Origin: Chitinolyticbacter albus
GTDB taxonomy: Bacteria; Pseudomonadota; Gammaproteobacteria; Burkholderiales; Chitinibacteraceae
Length of the DNA: 64,000 nucleotides
NCBI RefSeq assembly: GCF_024437655.1
Contig: NZ_JANBVF010000021.1
Coordinates: 35,408-99,407, forward strand
Direction of reading: 5' to 3'
Positions within the stretch are counted from its first letter, which is position 1, and each line of letters opens with the position of its first letter. Below are positions 51,247-61,261 of this stretch, piece by piece. The position numbers and the translations under genes were made by a program. A model generated the notes under the pieces. It worked only from the letters and a program-made list of their open reading frames with translations. It was not told where the DNA came from and did no database searches.

Positions 51247-53457
51247 TCAGGCGGTGCGGGCGAGATGGAGCTGGAGCGCCCGGCTGCGTGCCATGGCCCC
51301 GCGCAGCTTGTACAGCCACAGGCCGCCATGCACCAGCAGCAGGGCCGCGCCCATGCCCATGGCCAGCAGGCGCACCAAGGCTGCCAGTGCGTTGGCCGTG
51401 GTACGCTGTGGATCCACCTCCAGCACCTGATCGCCCGCGGCGTTGCGGCCGCTGCTCACGACAAGGCCCTGCAGGTCGAGTTGTTTGAGGCTCACGGGCT
51501 CTGCCAGCATCTTGTAGTTCGCCCACTGCACCTGCCAGTCCGCACTCTGCTCGCCTTCTGCGGCGTCGCTCCCTGCCTCGGCGAGGTCTTCCGCGTTCGC
51601 GGTAACGGGCGGGGGAAAGCCCGCGCCGTGCGTAATGAGGAGCAAGCCGCCCCGTTGGCTGGCCCTGGCAGCCGCCAACGGCTTGGCGTAGAACTCACGC
51701 AGACGCGGGGTGGCCAGGTCGTTCAGATCGGTGAGCAAGCCACTAACGGTGATCTGGTTGGCCAGCGCCGCATCATCGTAGTCCCGCTTCAGGCTACCGT
51801 CCTTGGCCTTGGCAAGCAGGACGTCCCAGCCGCTGTCCTTGTCGCCATCACCGAGCATGAGCTTGCTGCCCAGCGTAGTGCGCAGGCTCTCGCAAGCGCT
51901 CTGCGCGCTGGAGTTCTTGCACTCCTGGTCGATGCCCAGCACCAGTTCGCTCAGGTGATGGATCACCTGCACCGAGACCCGACCGGCAAGCGGGTTATAA
52001 GCGTCCCCTTCGCGCGCCATCTGCACCTGCATCGCAAGATCCAGCATCGGATCGCTGCGCGCTTGCAGCAGTTTGCCGCTGGCAAGCCGCTGCAGCGCTT
52101 CGCCAGGCACCACGTCGGCAAGCTGCGGCCCTTTGCCTCCCCAGCGCACGGTGTCGCAGTCGATCGGCGGTGGCGCGTCGCCCTCCGCCGCACCGATCTG
52201 GCAGCGTACATTGGCGCGTATCCGGACCAAGCTGCCCAAGGCCGGCGGATGAGCGAGGGCGTCGTTCAGGCTGTTGATATCCCGGGAGCCAACGGGCTGC
52301 AGCGCGGACCGGCCGTGCGCCAGATCGGCCGCGGGCTCGTCGGTAAACAGCCAGGCTGCGCCGAGCAGCAGGGCGCCAGCGAGCGCCAGGCTGCAATGTC
52401 GGCCCCAGTAGACGGAAGGGAAGCGCCGCCCTTCGGCGTCGATGGCAAGCTGCGTGCCAAATCGCACCACCGAGTAGTCCTCGACACGCATCTCCAGTGT
52501 CACCTTGCTATCCGGCGGCAGCTTGGCCCATGGTGCCCAATGGGCCGGTATCTGCAGCGGGAACTTGTCGCCGAGAAAGAGCTGCTGGGTCACCAGATTG
52601 CTGTTGCCGGGGTTCTGCAGGGCGAGCAGGGTCAGCCTGCCTTCGACGCGGTTCACCTTCTGCGGCACGGCTGGCTTGCGCGGCCCCCAGACCAGCCACA
52701 GCACGAGGGCAAACAGCAGCAGGGCCGGCACCAGCCAGAGCCACGGCGTGTCGCTGTGGCCAGCAATCAGCAGCAGGATACTGGCTGGCAGCAGGGCCAG
52801 CAGCGGCAACCCACCCCAGCCCGGCGTGGCGCGAGCGGCCGCTTCGGCGGGGGTTTCCTCGCGTTGGCCGAGGATGCGCACGCGTTCGATGTCTTCGGGG
52901 TCGTGGCTGTCGACCGCTGCCGGAGCCGCATCGACGGCGGGGTTCTGGCCGCCAGCGACCTCGCCGGGCGCCCCGCTCTGCCATTGGTGCGCCTGCACCT
53001 CCCGGGCCTTGGCCCGCTCGCGCCCGCCCGCAAGGTCGAAGTGCTTGTTGAGACGAATGACGATGGCGAATTTCGGCGTCAGCACCACTTCGGCTTGATT
53101 GTCTGCGGTCAGGAAATCCCGTGCGTCATAAGGCAGCACCACATCCACGCCGCCCAGCGTGTCGTGCATCGTGTCGCCGCCGTTGCTGACGTGCAAACCG
53201 TGGCGGACGAATTCGCCATCCAGACGGAAGACCTCATCACCGAGCAGGACGATGGCCTTGCCACGCTTGAACGGATCGAAGAGGAAGGGCCCCACGTCGG
53301 CGCGTTCGCTTGCCGTGAGGGTACGGATCGGTGTTGCCGAGTGCTTGAGCGTGTTTAGTTGCCCCTTGTTATCGACGCGTCGCACCGAGTAGGCAATCAG
53401 GCTGTAGAGCGAATACAGGGAGACACCGATAACCAGGAGTAGCTGCAGGGTAGCCAT
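51247..53457 (-). CDS. IgaA/YrfF-family inner-membrane protein
   Basis: A 736-residue membrane protein whose architecture matches IgaA (YrfF/UmoB): a short N-terminal helix, a cytoplasmic domain with TLTASERADVGPFLF, two adjacent helices at about 216-258, a second cytoplasmic domain, a helix near 355, a large periplasmic region with paired cysteines (CQIG...CDTV; CKNS...CESL) and a final helix near 700 (LLAMGMGAALLLVHGGLWLY). In enteric bacteria IgaA restrains the Rcs phosphorelay. No rcs genes are visible here, so its partner in this organism is open. Confidence 0.7.
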   Translation of the reverse strand: MATLQLLLVIGVSLYSLYSLIAYSVRRVDNKGQLNTLKHSATPIRTLTASERADVGPFLFDPFKRGKAIVLLGDEVFRLDGEFVRHGLHVSNGGDTMHDTLGGVDVVLPYDARDFLTADNQAEVVLTPKFAIVIRLNKHFDLAGGRERAKAREVQAHQWQSGAPGEVAGGQNPAVDAAPAAVDSHDPEDIERVRILGQREETPAEAAARATPGWGGLPLLALLPASILLLIAGHSDTPWLWLVPALLLFALVLWLVWGPRKPAVPQKVNRVEGRLTLLALQNPGNSNLVTQQLFLGDKFPLQIPAHWAPWAKLPPDSKVTLEMRVEDYSVVRFGTQLAIDAEGRRFPSVYWGRHCSLALAGALLLGAAWLFTDEPAADLAHGRSALQPVGSRDINSLNDALAHPPALGSLVRIRANVRCQIGAAEGDAPPPIDCDTVRWGGKGPQLADVVPGEALQRLASGKLLQARSDPMLDLAMQVQMAREGDAYNPLAGRVSVQVIHHLSELVLGIDQECKNSSAQSACESLRTTLGSKLMLGDGDKDSGWDVLLAKAKDGSLKRDYDDAALANQITVSGLLTDLNDLATPRLREFYAKPLAAARASQRGGLLLITHGAGFPPPVTANAEDLAEAGSDAAEGEQSADWQVQWANYKMLAEPVSLKQLDLQGLVVSSGRNAAGDQVLEVDPQRTTANALAALVRLLAMGMGAALLLVHGGLWLYKLRGAMARSRALQLHLARTA

Positions 53458-53504
53458 GAAGCGATTTTGGTATGAGAAGCAAAACGCCGAATTCTATACG
53501 ACAA

Positions 53505-53530
53505 CAAAAAAGCCCGGATCGTCCGGGCTC
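53505..53530 (-). terminator. terminator of the small basic secreted protein gene
   Basis: On the minus strand GAGCCCGGACGATCCGGGC is followed by TTTTTT. Confidence 0.85.
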
Positions 53531-53562
53531 TTGTTAGGCGTGCGCTGACCGCAGATACGTGC

Positions 53563-53862
53563 TCAACGGCGGGTATTGGCGGCAAGCTGGCGGCGCTCGC
53601 TGCGCGTGTTCTTTTGCGCATATTTGCGCTTGGAGGCGGAAGCATACTTGCCATTCCTGGCATTGCGGCTGGCCACCTGCTTGCGCGAGGACTTGGCGGC
53701 GACCTTCCTGCCGTACTTGCTCGAGACTGCCTGCTTTTGCGGCGCAGAGGTGCGCACGACCTGTACGGCGTACGCCGGCTCATCGAACGGCAGCGGGGCA
53801 TCGTCGGCGAATGCAGCAGGGGCGAAGGCCAGAGCCAGTACGCATAGCAGGACTTTCTTCAT
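53563..53862 (-). CDS. small secreted highly basic protein
   Basis: A 99-residue protein with a signal peptide (MKKVLLCVLALAFAPAAFA, cleavage after residue 19) and a mature part extremely rich in Lys, Arg, Ser and Ala (YGRKVAAKSSRKQVASRNAR...). AAGGAG precedes the ATG. Such proteins may bind polyanions in the periplasm or cell wall, but no family is recognised. It stands alone between convergent and divergent neighbours with its own terminator. Confidence 0.75.
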   Translation of the reverse strand: MKKVLLCVLALAFAPAAFADDAPLPFDEPAYAVQVVRTSAPQKQAVSSKYGRKVAAKSSRKQVASRNARNGKYASASKRKYAQKNTRSERRQLAANTRR

Positions 53863-54001
53863 GACCCTCTTCTCCTTGGCAGGACAGACGGCAGTCTAAC
53901 CGCCAAACTCCATTGCCACAAAGATTAAATTCGCAAGCGCCAGCCCGAATCCAGCGCCAAGTAAGCCATTGTCATGCAATGGCAATCTGTTACTCAGCAC
54001 A

Positions 54002-55552
54002 TTAGATCGCGCCAGCGAGCTTTGCTGCAACCACGTTCAGCGCAGCCGGGCGGTTCGCACAAAGCGTCAGCCTGCCGGCAGCGGCTGGTACCAAATCCAG
54101 ATCATATGGCAGACGGCCGGCCACCAGCCAGCCCTGCTGCCAGGGCAAGGCCGCCAGCAGCGCCTGCTGCGCCGGATGCAACACCGCGTTGTAGCTGACC
54201 ACCACTACCTGGTCGGCCTGTCGGGCGCGCGCCACAGCGTTGGCGATCTCGCCCTCATCAGGCGCCAAGGGCAAGGCGATTTCGTCGACCTGGATGCCAC
54301 GCTGCGCCAGCGGCCCGGCGAGACTGTCGCGCTGCTGCGCGGCACGCCCCAGCGCCACCTCGTCGATCTCGGTCCGAGCCCGCACTTCCAGCGTGATCAG
54401 GAGCACCGGTAGCGTGGCCTCGAGCGCACGAAAGTCGCCGACCAGCGTCAGCGCCTGGCGATGCACGCGTTGCGACAACGCCAGCGCCTCGGGCCGGCAC
54501 AGCAGCCCTACCGGATCGGCCGGCAGATCGCGCCAACGATCCATCTGCCGTGCCACCTTCAATGCCAGCACGCGCCCGCATGAGGCTGCCAGCCGGGCTG
54601 GATCGATCTCGCCGGCCGCAACGCGCGCCAGCAGCAGCTCCGCCGCGCCCACCTGCCGCGCCTCGGTGTGCGACACCAGCATCACATCGGTCCCTGCGGC
54701 AAAGGCACGCACGGCGCCTTCGACGGTGCCGACGCCGCGGGCGATCGCGTCCATTTCCAGGCAATCGGTGAAGGTGACACCGGTAAAGCCCAGCTCATCA
54801 CGCAGCAGCCCGGTCAATACCGCGTGCGACAGCGTGGCGGGCGTATCGGCATCGGGCTCGACCGCCGGGAAGGCCACGTGTGAGGACATCACCGCATCTA
54901 TGCCGGCGGCGATGGCCGCACGAAACGGCGCCAGCTCGACCGCGGCTAGCCGGGCCTTGTCATGGCCGACCCGTGGCACGCCCAGGTGCGAATCGGTATC
55001 GGTGTCGCCATGCCCCGGGAAATGCTTGGCGGTGGCAGCGACGCCAGCGACCTGGATGCCGCGCATCGCGGCAAGGCCGTATTCGTTGACCGTCTCCACG
55101 GTTTCGCCGAAGGCGCGCACGCCGATCACCGGGTTGGCACGGTTGTTGTTCACGTCCAGCACCGGCGCGAAGTTGATATTGATACCCAGCGCGGCAAGCT
55201 CCGCGGCACCGACGCGCGACAGCGCCTCGCAATCGATGCTGGAGCCGGCCGCCTGGTAGGCGAGCGCGGATGGCAAGGGCGTGAGCCCTTCCTCGATGCG
55301 CGCCACCATGCCGCCTTCCTGGTCGATGCCGATCATGAGCGGAATCCCGCTGACCTCGGCATTGATCTCCTGCAGCCGGCGGCACAGCGCGGCCACCTGG
55401 CGCGGATTGTCGACATTGCGGCGGAACAGGATTACACCGCCGACATGGTAGTCGCGGATCAGCCGCTCGATATGGGCATTGGGCGTGAGGCCATCGAAGC
55501 CCACCATCAGGCATTGGCCGACCTGCTGGGCAAGGGTAAGGGGTGCATTCAT
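54002..55552 (-). CDS. nagZ: beta-N-acetylhexosaminidase, GH3 family, two-domain
   Basis: A 516-residue GH3 enzyme. The N-terminal TIM-barrel has the NagZ signature ATAKHFPGHGDTDTDSHLG with the catalytic His/Asp loop, IGIDQEGGMVARI, and VTFTDCLEMDAIARG with the nucleophile Asp. A C-terminal alpha/beta domain (about 380-516) is present, unlike short NagZ of enterobacteria and like Gram-positive NagZ. It removes terminal GlcNAc from muropeptides or chito-oligosaccharides. No signal peptide is seen, so it acts in the cytoplasm. The ATG at 55552 follows TGGAG. Confidence 0.92.
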   Translation of the reverse strand: MNAPLTLAQQVGQCLMVGFDGLTPNAHIERLIRDYHVGGVILFRRNVDNPRQVAALCRRLQEINAEVSGIPLMIGIDQEGGMVARIEEGLTPLPSALAYQAAGSSIDCEALSRVGAAELAALGININFAPVLDVNNNRANPVIGVRAFGETVETVNEYGLAAMRGIQVAGVAATAKHFPGHGDTDTDSHLGVPRVGHDKARLAAVELAPFRAAIAAGIDAVMSSHVAFPAVEPDADTPATLSHAVLTGLLRDELGFTGVTFTDCLEMDAIARGVGTVEGAVRAFAAGTDVMLVSHTEARQVGAAELLLARVAAGEIDPARLAASCGRVLALKVARQMDRWRDLPADPVGLLCRPEALALSQRVHRQALTLVGDFRALEATLPVLLITLEVRARTEIDEVALGRAAQQRDSLAGPLAQRGIQVDEIALPLAPDEGEIANAVARARQADQVVVVSYNAVLHPAQQALLAALPWQQGWLVAGRLPYDLDLVPAAAGRLTLCANRPAALNVVAAKLAGAI

Positions 55553-55814
55553 GGCACGACTCCAAATCGGAACAGCTGGCTGATCATGCACCAGGCTTCT
55601 GACTCATGAAGCCCACTCCGTGCCACGAACGAGCGCCGCGAGGCCCTTCGCAGCTGCGACAACCGGATTTGCCGGGAGCGCAGAGCGCGCGGGGGGAGTG
55701 GGATCGAACAAGAGAGCGCCGCTGCGTCACTCACCCAGACCTGTGAGCACCCGGCTTTGCCGGGGGCCTGGTGCAGGTTGATCCACACGCCCGTGTTCAG
55801 CGCAAGACAGGCGC

Positions 55815-57212
55815 TCAGGCCGCCAGGCGGCGCAGCACTTCGTCGCGGCCGATCAGCGCCAGCACGGTATCCACCGACGGCGTGTTGGTGATGCCGCAGA
55901 CCTTGGCACGCAGCGGCATGCCGACCTGCGGCATCTTCACGCCCTGCTGCTTGACGAAATCCTTGATGAAGGCAGACAGCGTGGCAGCATCCCACTGCGG
56001 CAGTACGGCGGCGCCTTCGGCGAACAGCTTGAGGCGCTCCTCGTCCTCGGGCTGCAGGTGCTTCTCGACCACTTCGGCGGTCGGGTTGAGCGGGCGATAG
56101 AAATACTCGGCCTGGTCGGCCATCTCTACCAGCGTCTGGCTGCGATCCTTCAGTAGCGCGCAAACGTCAGCCAGTTTTGGGCCATCGGCCGTCGCCACGC
56201 CCTTGTCGGCGAGGAACGCTTCTACGCGCTCGGCGAGCCGGGCCGGATCGGCCACCTTGATGTGCTGGGCGTTCAGCCACAAGAGCTTGTCGCGATCGAA
56301 CCGGCTGGGGCTGGGCGACACATCCTTGAGATCGAACCACTCGACGAACTGCTCCAGCGTGAAGAACTCGTCGTCGCCGTGGCCCCAACCGAGGCGCGCC
56401 AGGTAGTTGAGCAGCGCTTCGGGCAGATAGCCCTGGGTGTCGTAGTCGACCACGCTGACCGCGTCACGGCGCTTGCTCATCTTCTGGCCCTGATCGTTGT
56501 GGATCATTGGCAGGTGGGCAAACACTGGCACCTCGGCGCCCAGCGCCTGATACATGTGGATCTGCCGCGGCGTGTTGTTCACGTGGTCGTCACCGCGGAT
56601 CACGTGGCTGATCTGCATGTCGACATCGTCGACCACCACGCAGAAGTTGTAGGTCGGCGTGCCGTCCGGCCTGGCAATGATCAGGTCGTCGAGCTCGACG
56701 TTGCCGATCTCGATGCGGCCCTTCACCGCGTCGTCCCACGCCACCACGCCATCGACGGGCGTGCGAAAGCGCACCACCGGCTGCACGCCGGCCGGCGCCG
56801 CCGGCAGTGTCTTGCCCTCTTCCGGGCGCCAGCGGCGATCGTAGCGCGGCTTCTCGCCACGTGCCTCGGCCTCGGCGCGCATCGCCTCGAGCTCCTCGCG
56901 CGAGCAATAGCAGTAATAGGCATGGCCGCTGGCCAGCATCTGCCCGATCACTGCCTTGTACCGGTCCATGCGCTGCATCTGGTAGAACGGGCCTTCGTCG
57001 TAGCCCAGGCCTACCCAGTGCATGCCGTCGAGGATGGCCGCCACCGATTCGGGCGTGCTGCGTTCCAGATCGGTATCCTCGATCCGCAGTACAAAGACGC
57101 CGCCGTGCTTGCGGGCATGGGCCCAGGAGAACAGCGCGGTGCGAACGCCACCGATATGCAGAAGGCCGGTGGGGCTGGGCGCGAAGCGGGTACGAACGGG
57201 ACGGGAACTCAT
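55815..57212 (-). CDS. gltX: glutamyl-tRNA synthetase
   Basis: A 465-residue class I aminoacyl-tRNA synthetase charging tRNA-Glu. The HIGH-type motif is [19 protein letters not shown] at the N-terminus and the KMSKS-type motif is [13 protein letters not shown]. The anticodon-binding helical domain follows. The ATG at 57212 is the usual start; the frame is open a little further upstream. The downstream 55553-55814 gap contains no gene. Confidence 0.96.
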   Translation of the reverse strand: MSSRPVRTRFAPSPTGLLHIGGVRTALFSWAHARKHGGVFVLRIEDTDLERSTPESVAAILDGMHWVGLGYDEGPFYQMQRMDRYKAVIGQMLASGHAYYCYCSREELEAMRAEAEARGEKPRYDRRWRPEEGKTLPAAPAGVQPVVRFRTPVDGVVAWDDAVKGRIEIGNVELDDLIIARPDGTPTYNFCVVVDDVDMQISHVIRGDDHVNNTPRQIHMYQALGAEVPVFAHLPMIHNDQGQKMSKRRDAVSVVDYDTQGYLPEALLNYLARLGWGHGDDEFFTLEQFVEWFDLKDVSPSPSRFDRDKLLWLNAQHIKVADPARLAERVEAFLADKGVATADGPKLADVCALLKDRSQTLVEMADQAEYFYRPLNPTAEVVEKHLQPEDEERLKLFAEGAAVLPQWDAATLSAFIKDFVKQQGVKMPQVGMPLRAKVCGITNTPSVDTVLALIGRDEVLRRLAA

Positions 57213-57304
57213 GGGCGGCAATCCGGCAAAAGCAAAAGCCGCCATTGTAGCGGCGGCTTGGCTTGGTGGGCAGTGCGGCTTTGCTTGGCGCCTGTTCAGA
57301 GCGC

Positions 57305-58765
57305 CTAGAGCGTAGCCTGCACCAGGGGCGGCCTGGCGGGAACCACGCGGTTGTTGATCCTGAGCGGCAGATTATCCGGATTGTGGATTTCCACATCGGC
57401 CGCCAGCGCCGGCACATCGGGTTTGTATGGCTCTTCGAAGCGCGCCAGGATGTCGTAGTAGGTGCGCAGCGTCTCGACGAAGGCAACCGGTTCGCCGCCG
57501 CGGGCGTAACCGAAGCGCAGCGTCGAGAAATACTTGGGATCACGCAGCAGCGGCAGCACCGTTTTCAGGTCTGCCCAGCTATCCGGGTTCTTGTTCAGCC
57601 GCCGCGCCAGGATGCGCGCATCCGACAAATGCCCGATGCCGACGTTATAGGCAGCCAGCGCGAGCCAGGTGCGATCCGGCTCGGCGATCTGGTCCGGCAT
57701 CGCATCGATCATCATCTTCATATAGCGCGCGCCGCCCTGGATGCTCTGGTACGGATCGAGCCGGTTCACCCCCAGGCGGTTGGCAGTGTCGGTGGTCAGC
57801 ATCATCAGGCCGCGCACGCCGTAGGCGGACACCGCGGCCGGATTCCAGTGCGACTCCTGGTAGGACAACGCCGCGATCAGCCGCCAATCGATGCCGGTCT
57901 TGTCCTCGGCCTCGTGGAACCAGTCGCGGTAGTGCTGCAGCACGGTATCGCGCTTGCCAAGGAAAGCGAGCGCATCGATCGAATCGACGCGGTTCAGGTG
58001 GCCGTAATAGCGATCGATCAGGCGCGCCAGCGTCTTGTCGCCCTCAATGCTGGCGAAAAACGCATGCACGCGGCCCACCAGTTGCGCATCATCCCTGGGC
58101 ATGGCCCAAGCCAGCGTCTGCTGTGCGGTAAACGGCCGGGCGATCGCCACGCCGGGGAAATAATTCTGCGCCACGGCGGCCAGGTGGGAGTCGACCACCA
58201 CGTAATCGTATGCGCCCGACGCCACGCCTTCGATCAGGCCCTCGGCGTCGGCGTCGTCGACCATGCGCCACTTGAAATCGGGCTGCGTGATCTTGTAGGC
58301 GTTCAACGGGCGTAGGTATTGCGGCAGCGTCTTGACCATGGCCGTGCCGGCATGAAGTTGCGCCAGCGCCTGCCGCTGTGCCTGCCGTGCCGGGTAGACC
58401 AGCACGGGCTCCACCTTCTGGTAATCGGGGCCGAATACCAAGCCCTCGCGCTCGCGCTCGCGGTGAACGCCGACCGCCAGATGGGCCTCGTGCCGGGCCA
58501 GCCGTTCAAGCAACGTTCGGTAATCGCTCTCCATCACGAAGCGCAGCTTGAGCCCTTGCGCCTCGGCGAAGCGGGTCACCAGATCGTATTCCAGGCCAGC
58601 GTATTGGCCGTCGGCATCGACATAGAGCGTGGTCGGGCTGTTCTGAACCAGCACCACCAACTCCTTCGATTCGGACCACGGCAGGACCCGATTGGACGTC
58701 TTGGCAGGCATATCCGAACAACCCACCAAGGCAGTGGCGCACAAGGCCATCAACCAGTGTTTCAT
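57305..58765 (-). CDS. mltF: membrane-bound lytic murein transglycosylase F
   Basis: A 486-residue lipoprotein. Signal peptide with lipobox ALVGC (Cys16), then an extracytoplasmic solute-binding-like domain (about 35-260: [35 protein letters not shown]...), then a lytic transglycosylase catalytic domain (about 290-420) with the catalytic Glu in [25 protein letters not shown] and [14 protein letters not shown]. It cleaves peptidoglycan glycan strands at the outer membrane's inner face. The ATG at 58765 is chosen to give a proper signal peptide. Confidence 0.93.
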   Translation of the reverse strand: MKHWLMALCATALVGCSDMPAKTSNRVLPWSESKELVVLVQNSPTTLYVDADGQYAGLEYDLVTRFAEAQGLKLRFVMESDYRTLLERLARHEAHLAVGVHREREREGLVFGPDYQKVEPVLVYPARQAQRQALAQLHAGTAMVKTLPQYLRPLNAYKITQPDFKWRMVDDADAEGLIEGVASGAYDYVVVDSHLAAVAQNYFPGVAIARPFTAQQTLAWAMPRDDAQLVGRVHAFFASIEGDKTLARLIDRYYGHLNRVDSIDALAFLGKRDTVLQHYRDWFHEAEDKTGIDWRLIAALSYQESHWNPAAVSAYGVRGLMMLTTDTANRLGVNRLDPYQSIQGGARYMKMMIDAMPDQIAEPDRTWLALAAYNVGIGHLSDARILARRLNKNPDSWADLKTVLPLLRDPKYFSTLRFGYARGGEPVAFVETLRTYYDILARFEEPYKPDVPALAADVEIHNPDNLPLRINNRVVPARPPLVQATL

Positions 58766-58916
58766 GCGACTCCGGCTATGGGGCGGCGTACTACCGACGA
58801 TCGATTCGCCCCGGATCAAGACGCAGGCATTCTGCCCAAAAAAGCGCGACGAACAAAGCAAGTCTTTAGTCTTTGCATTTTTGTAGAACATCGCTTATAG
58901 TGCCGCTCTCTTTGCC

Positions 58917-59006
<90 letters not shown>

Positions 59007-59016
59007 GTAACAAAAA

Positions 59017-59055
59017 AGAAAAAGCCCTGATTTTTCAGGGCTTTTTCTTTTTTTC
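59017..59055 (+). terminator. terminator of tRNA-Ser
   Basis: AAAAAGCCCTGA / TCAGGGCTTTTT hairpin followed by TCTTTTTTT. Confidence 0.9.
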
Positions 59056-59118
59056 CGCGTTACCCCACATTTTTACCCCACACAAAGGGTTTCCCACGCC
59101 ATCCGTGGCGAAGCCTGT

Positions 59119-59304
59119 TCAGACCGACGGTTCCGATACCTTGGTGCGTTTAGCCCCTGGCGCCGGGGCACAGGACATCTGCTCTGCTGGAAAATCCCGC
59201 AAAAACGTCCGTGCGTGCTCCGGCTCGCGGCAGTCAAGCCAAACGTCGTAGTCGGATTCGGGCACGATCACCCGCGTTCGCTTTTCGTCGCCCGGCTTGG
59301 GGCA
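59119..59304 (-). pseudogene. C-terminal fragment of an SRAP/YedK (HMCES-like) protein
   Basis: The minus strand encodes about 61 residues up to a proper stop: RVIVPESDYDVWLDC, RTFLRDFPAEQM and onward, which matches the end of SOS-response-associated peptidases that crosslink to abasic sites in ssDNA. The N-terminal catalytic Cys2 half is missing; at 59305 the sequence switches to an unrelated plus-strand remnant. It sits between tRNA-Ser and the integron region. Confidence 0.75.
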
Positions 59305-59307
59305 GTC

Positions 59308-59488
59308 TCATTTCCCGTTTGTCGCCGGCACCGCCCTGGCCGACGAGATCCATCCCAAGTACTGCGTCCAGTTGCGCGATGCCAAGACCAACATCGAGCA
59401 GCAACAGCGCCAGCGATCGACGCAAGCACTGCGTACCAGTCCCGCTACGTCAGCGATCCGCTCTACAGCTATAAGTGCAAGTGGTGAA
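59308..59488 (+). pseudogene. remnant of a small secreted-protein gene
   Basis: The frame begins inside a signal peptide (FVAGTALADEIHPKYC), continues KTNIEQQQRQRST, then is broken by a deletion and resumes in another frame as YQSRYVSDPLYSYKCKW with a stop at 59488. A second, shorter remnant of the same end (KYVSDQLYSYKW stop) lies at 60080-60129. The family is not recognised. Confidence 0.6.
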
Positions 59489-59528
59489 CTGCGCAGCGTG
59501 CTCGAAGTGCGCTGCGCCTGATCAAAAT

Positions 59529-59556
59529 AAAGCCCCCGAGTTCGGGGGCTTTTTAA
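59529..59556 (+). terminator. terminator, unit 1 of three related copies
   Basis: AAAGCCCCCGAGTTCGGGGGCTTTTT hairpin. The preceding 40 bp (cgcgcagc..ctcgaagtgcgctgcgc..gatcaaaa) recur before the terminators at about 60190 and 61220. Confidence 0.9.
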
Positions 59557-59574
59557 TTTGCGGCGAGATGCTAT

Positions 59575-59723
59575 AACGCGAAAGGCTTGCATGCCGCTGT
59601 CATCAACATGGACGCGCGGAAAAGGGCCGGAAAACTCCAGAAAAAACAGAGAATTAGCGAAGTTTTGGCGCCCGTATTATTGATAATGCACTGCTCCGAG
59701 CGCCAGTTTATTAACTGTTAAGC
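59575..59723 (+). other. attI-like site, copy 2
   Basis: It ends in TTTATTAACTGTTAAGC with a GTTRRRY core at 59717-59723. The upstream CGTATTATTGATAATGCACTG block matches copies 1 and 3. No attC or cassette follows; the next gene starts 100 bp downstream. The inverted repeat present in the other copies is degenerate here. Confidence 0.65.
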
Positions 59724-59821
59724 GGACTAAGTTCGCCAGTCTTATATGCATCCGCGTCCCGCACACAAGACTCGAATTCAATTGGGCGTATGAGAAATCA
59801 CACCGTTAAGAGGGAATCGTT

Positions 59822-60055
59822 ATGGCAGCATATACACAGGTGATTGTTACCTCTAAGCAAGGTGACACACTTCTAGACAACGGAACCGGTCAGGGGGGCA
59901 TGGGCACGTTTGCGTGCGGTAAATTCCCCGCAGGTATTCGGCCCATCAAGGGGCAGACTTACAACATTCAAGCTCTCGCCGATGGCGACCAGTTTCCCAT
60001 GGATTGGGATGCTCCCTGCACCTTCTCTGGAGAAACGTCTGAGTTCAAAACCTAA
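59822..60055 (+). CDS. small hypothetical protein
   Basis: A 77-residue protein (MAAYTQVIVTSKQGD...), preceded by AGAGGG. Beta-rich and glycine-rich with two cysteines, no signal peptide. It follows attI-like copy 2 but has no attC at its 3' end; instead a remnant of the secreted-protein gene and a terminator follow. No family is recognised. Confidence 0.6.
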   Translation: MAAYTQVIVTSKQGDTLLDNGTGQGGMGTFACGKFPAGIRPIKGQTYNIQALADGDQFPMDWDAPCTFSGETSEFKT

Positions 60056-60079
60056 CTGTGTGCGCCACGCGATCCCTTT

Positions 60080-60197
60080 GCGATCAGCACAAGTACGTGA
60101 GCGATCAGCTCTACAGCTACAAGTGGTGAACCGCGCAGCAGCGCTCGAGGTGTACTCCGCACCCGGTCAACACAAAGCCCCCGCCGGGGGCTTTTTT
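60080..60197 (+). repeat. duplicated gene end and terminator, unit 2
   Basis: The sequence repeats the end of the 59308-59488 remnant (tacgtgagcgatcagctcta; stop at 60129) and its terminator (AAAGCCCCCGCCGGGGGC plus T8). About 75-80 percent of bases agree with unit 1 by eye. Confidence 0.8.
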
Positions 60198-60343
60198 TTG
60201 GATAACATCCAGATGGAATATGCTAGATTCTCCACCCAAAACATTCTCGACAGCCTCACCCCCAAACCCAACTAGCAGATGGAGTAGGGGCTTCGAACTG
60301 GACTATCGAATTTCCTTCACTCGCCAGAACAATACCTCCCAAT

Positions 60344-60958
60344 ATGAAACTTCTTGCATACAGAAAAACAATTCTTCTAGCAATTCTCTTGGTTGCATTT
60401 CTAGCATTCACCCCTTTTGCCATCTACGAAAATCTCCCTAAAGATTCCAAATACGAGGTTCAGGACTGGTTTACTAGGCTTACTGCCAAGAATTTCCATC
60501 TACCTCCAGACGACTTTCGCCCCCAAGATCAAGACGAGATTATCAACGAATACAAACGCCGTGGATTCGAAATGAAATGCTATGGTGGACTACGGCCAGA
60601 AGAAATAACCGTCCCAGGCGAAGACTTTCAATGCTGGTTTATTATCAAATCGGCGTTCAACAACATTCCCGCCAAAATGGTCAGGCTTAACTTTGGAAAG
60701 AAAACACTCTCGAGTGTAAACATTACCTTTCCTGACTCATCTTTCGAAGAACTCGAAAAGTACCTAGAACGAAGAATGAAGCGATACCTGAAGAGGGAAG
60801 ACGACATCAGCGTAGATATTTTTGGCAAGCCGATCGTTTCATGGGATGCCAAGCACGGCACGGTAACCACAAGTGCGGAACCAACGGAAAATCAAGATAT
60901 CACTCTTTTTTGGTCACGATATAAAGCGCAGGCCGAAGAAACCAATTCGGGCCGATAA
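60344..60958 (+). CDS. membrane-anchored hypothetical protein
   Basis: A 204-residue protein with an N-terminal hydrophobic segment (TILLAILLVAFLAFTPFAIY) that serves as an anchor or uncleaved signal, then a charged soluble domain (YEVQDWFTRLTAKNF..., ERRMKRYLKRE). It is AT-rich compared with the core genome, as expected for recently acquired DNA. It is bracketed by terminator units 2 and 3. No family is recognised. Confidence 0.65.
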   Translation: MKLLAYRKTILLAILLVAFLAFTPFAIYENLPKDSKYEVQDWFTRLTAKNFHLPPDDFRPQDQDEIINEYKRRGFEMKCYGGLRPEEITVPGEDFQCWFIIKSAFNNIPAKMVRLNFGKKTLSSVNITFPDSSFEELEKYLERRMKRYLKREDDISVDIFGKPIVSWDAKHGTVTTSAEPTENQDITLFWSRYKAQAEETNSGR

Positions 60959-61149
60959 ATCCAGCATCGAGGACCAACAGCACCAACGCTCAAGACAGCC
61001 CGAGCGATGACGATGATTTATAAAGGTTGTGGGCACCGCCGTGCCCCAGCCACTTCGTCCTCGGTATGCTCCTCCGTACGGGGTCGTTTTTGGTCGATCG
61101 CCAGCTGCCCCCACCGCCCAAGTGAGTGACGTGACCTCCACTACACTTA

Positions 61150-61230
61150 CCGTGGCGCACTGCGCGGTGGTGTCTTTCGAGGCGCGCTGCGCACCAGGTC
61201 AAAACAAAGCTCCCGAACACGGGGGCTTTT
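61150..61230 (+). repeat. terminator unit 3
   Basis: Contains the gcgctgcgcaccaggtcaaa block shared with units 1 and 2 and a terminator hairpin AAAGCTCCCG..CGGGGGCTTTT. The preceding bases (60960-61150) hold no gene that I can support. Confidence 0.75.
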
Positions 61231-61261
61231 AAGTTACTGCGGCTGCTCTAGTCCCAAGGGG

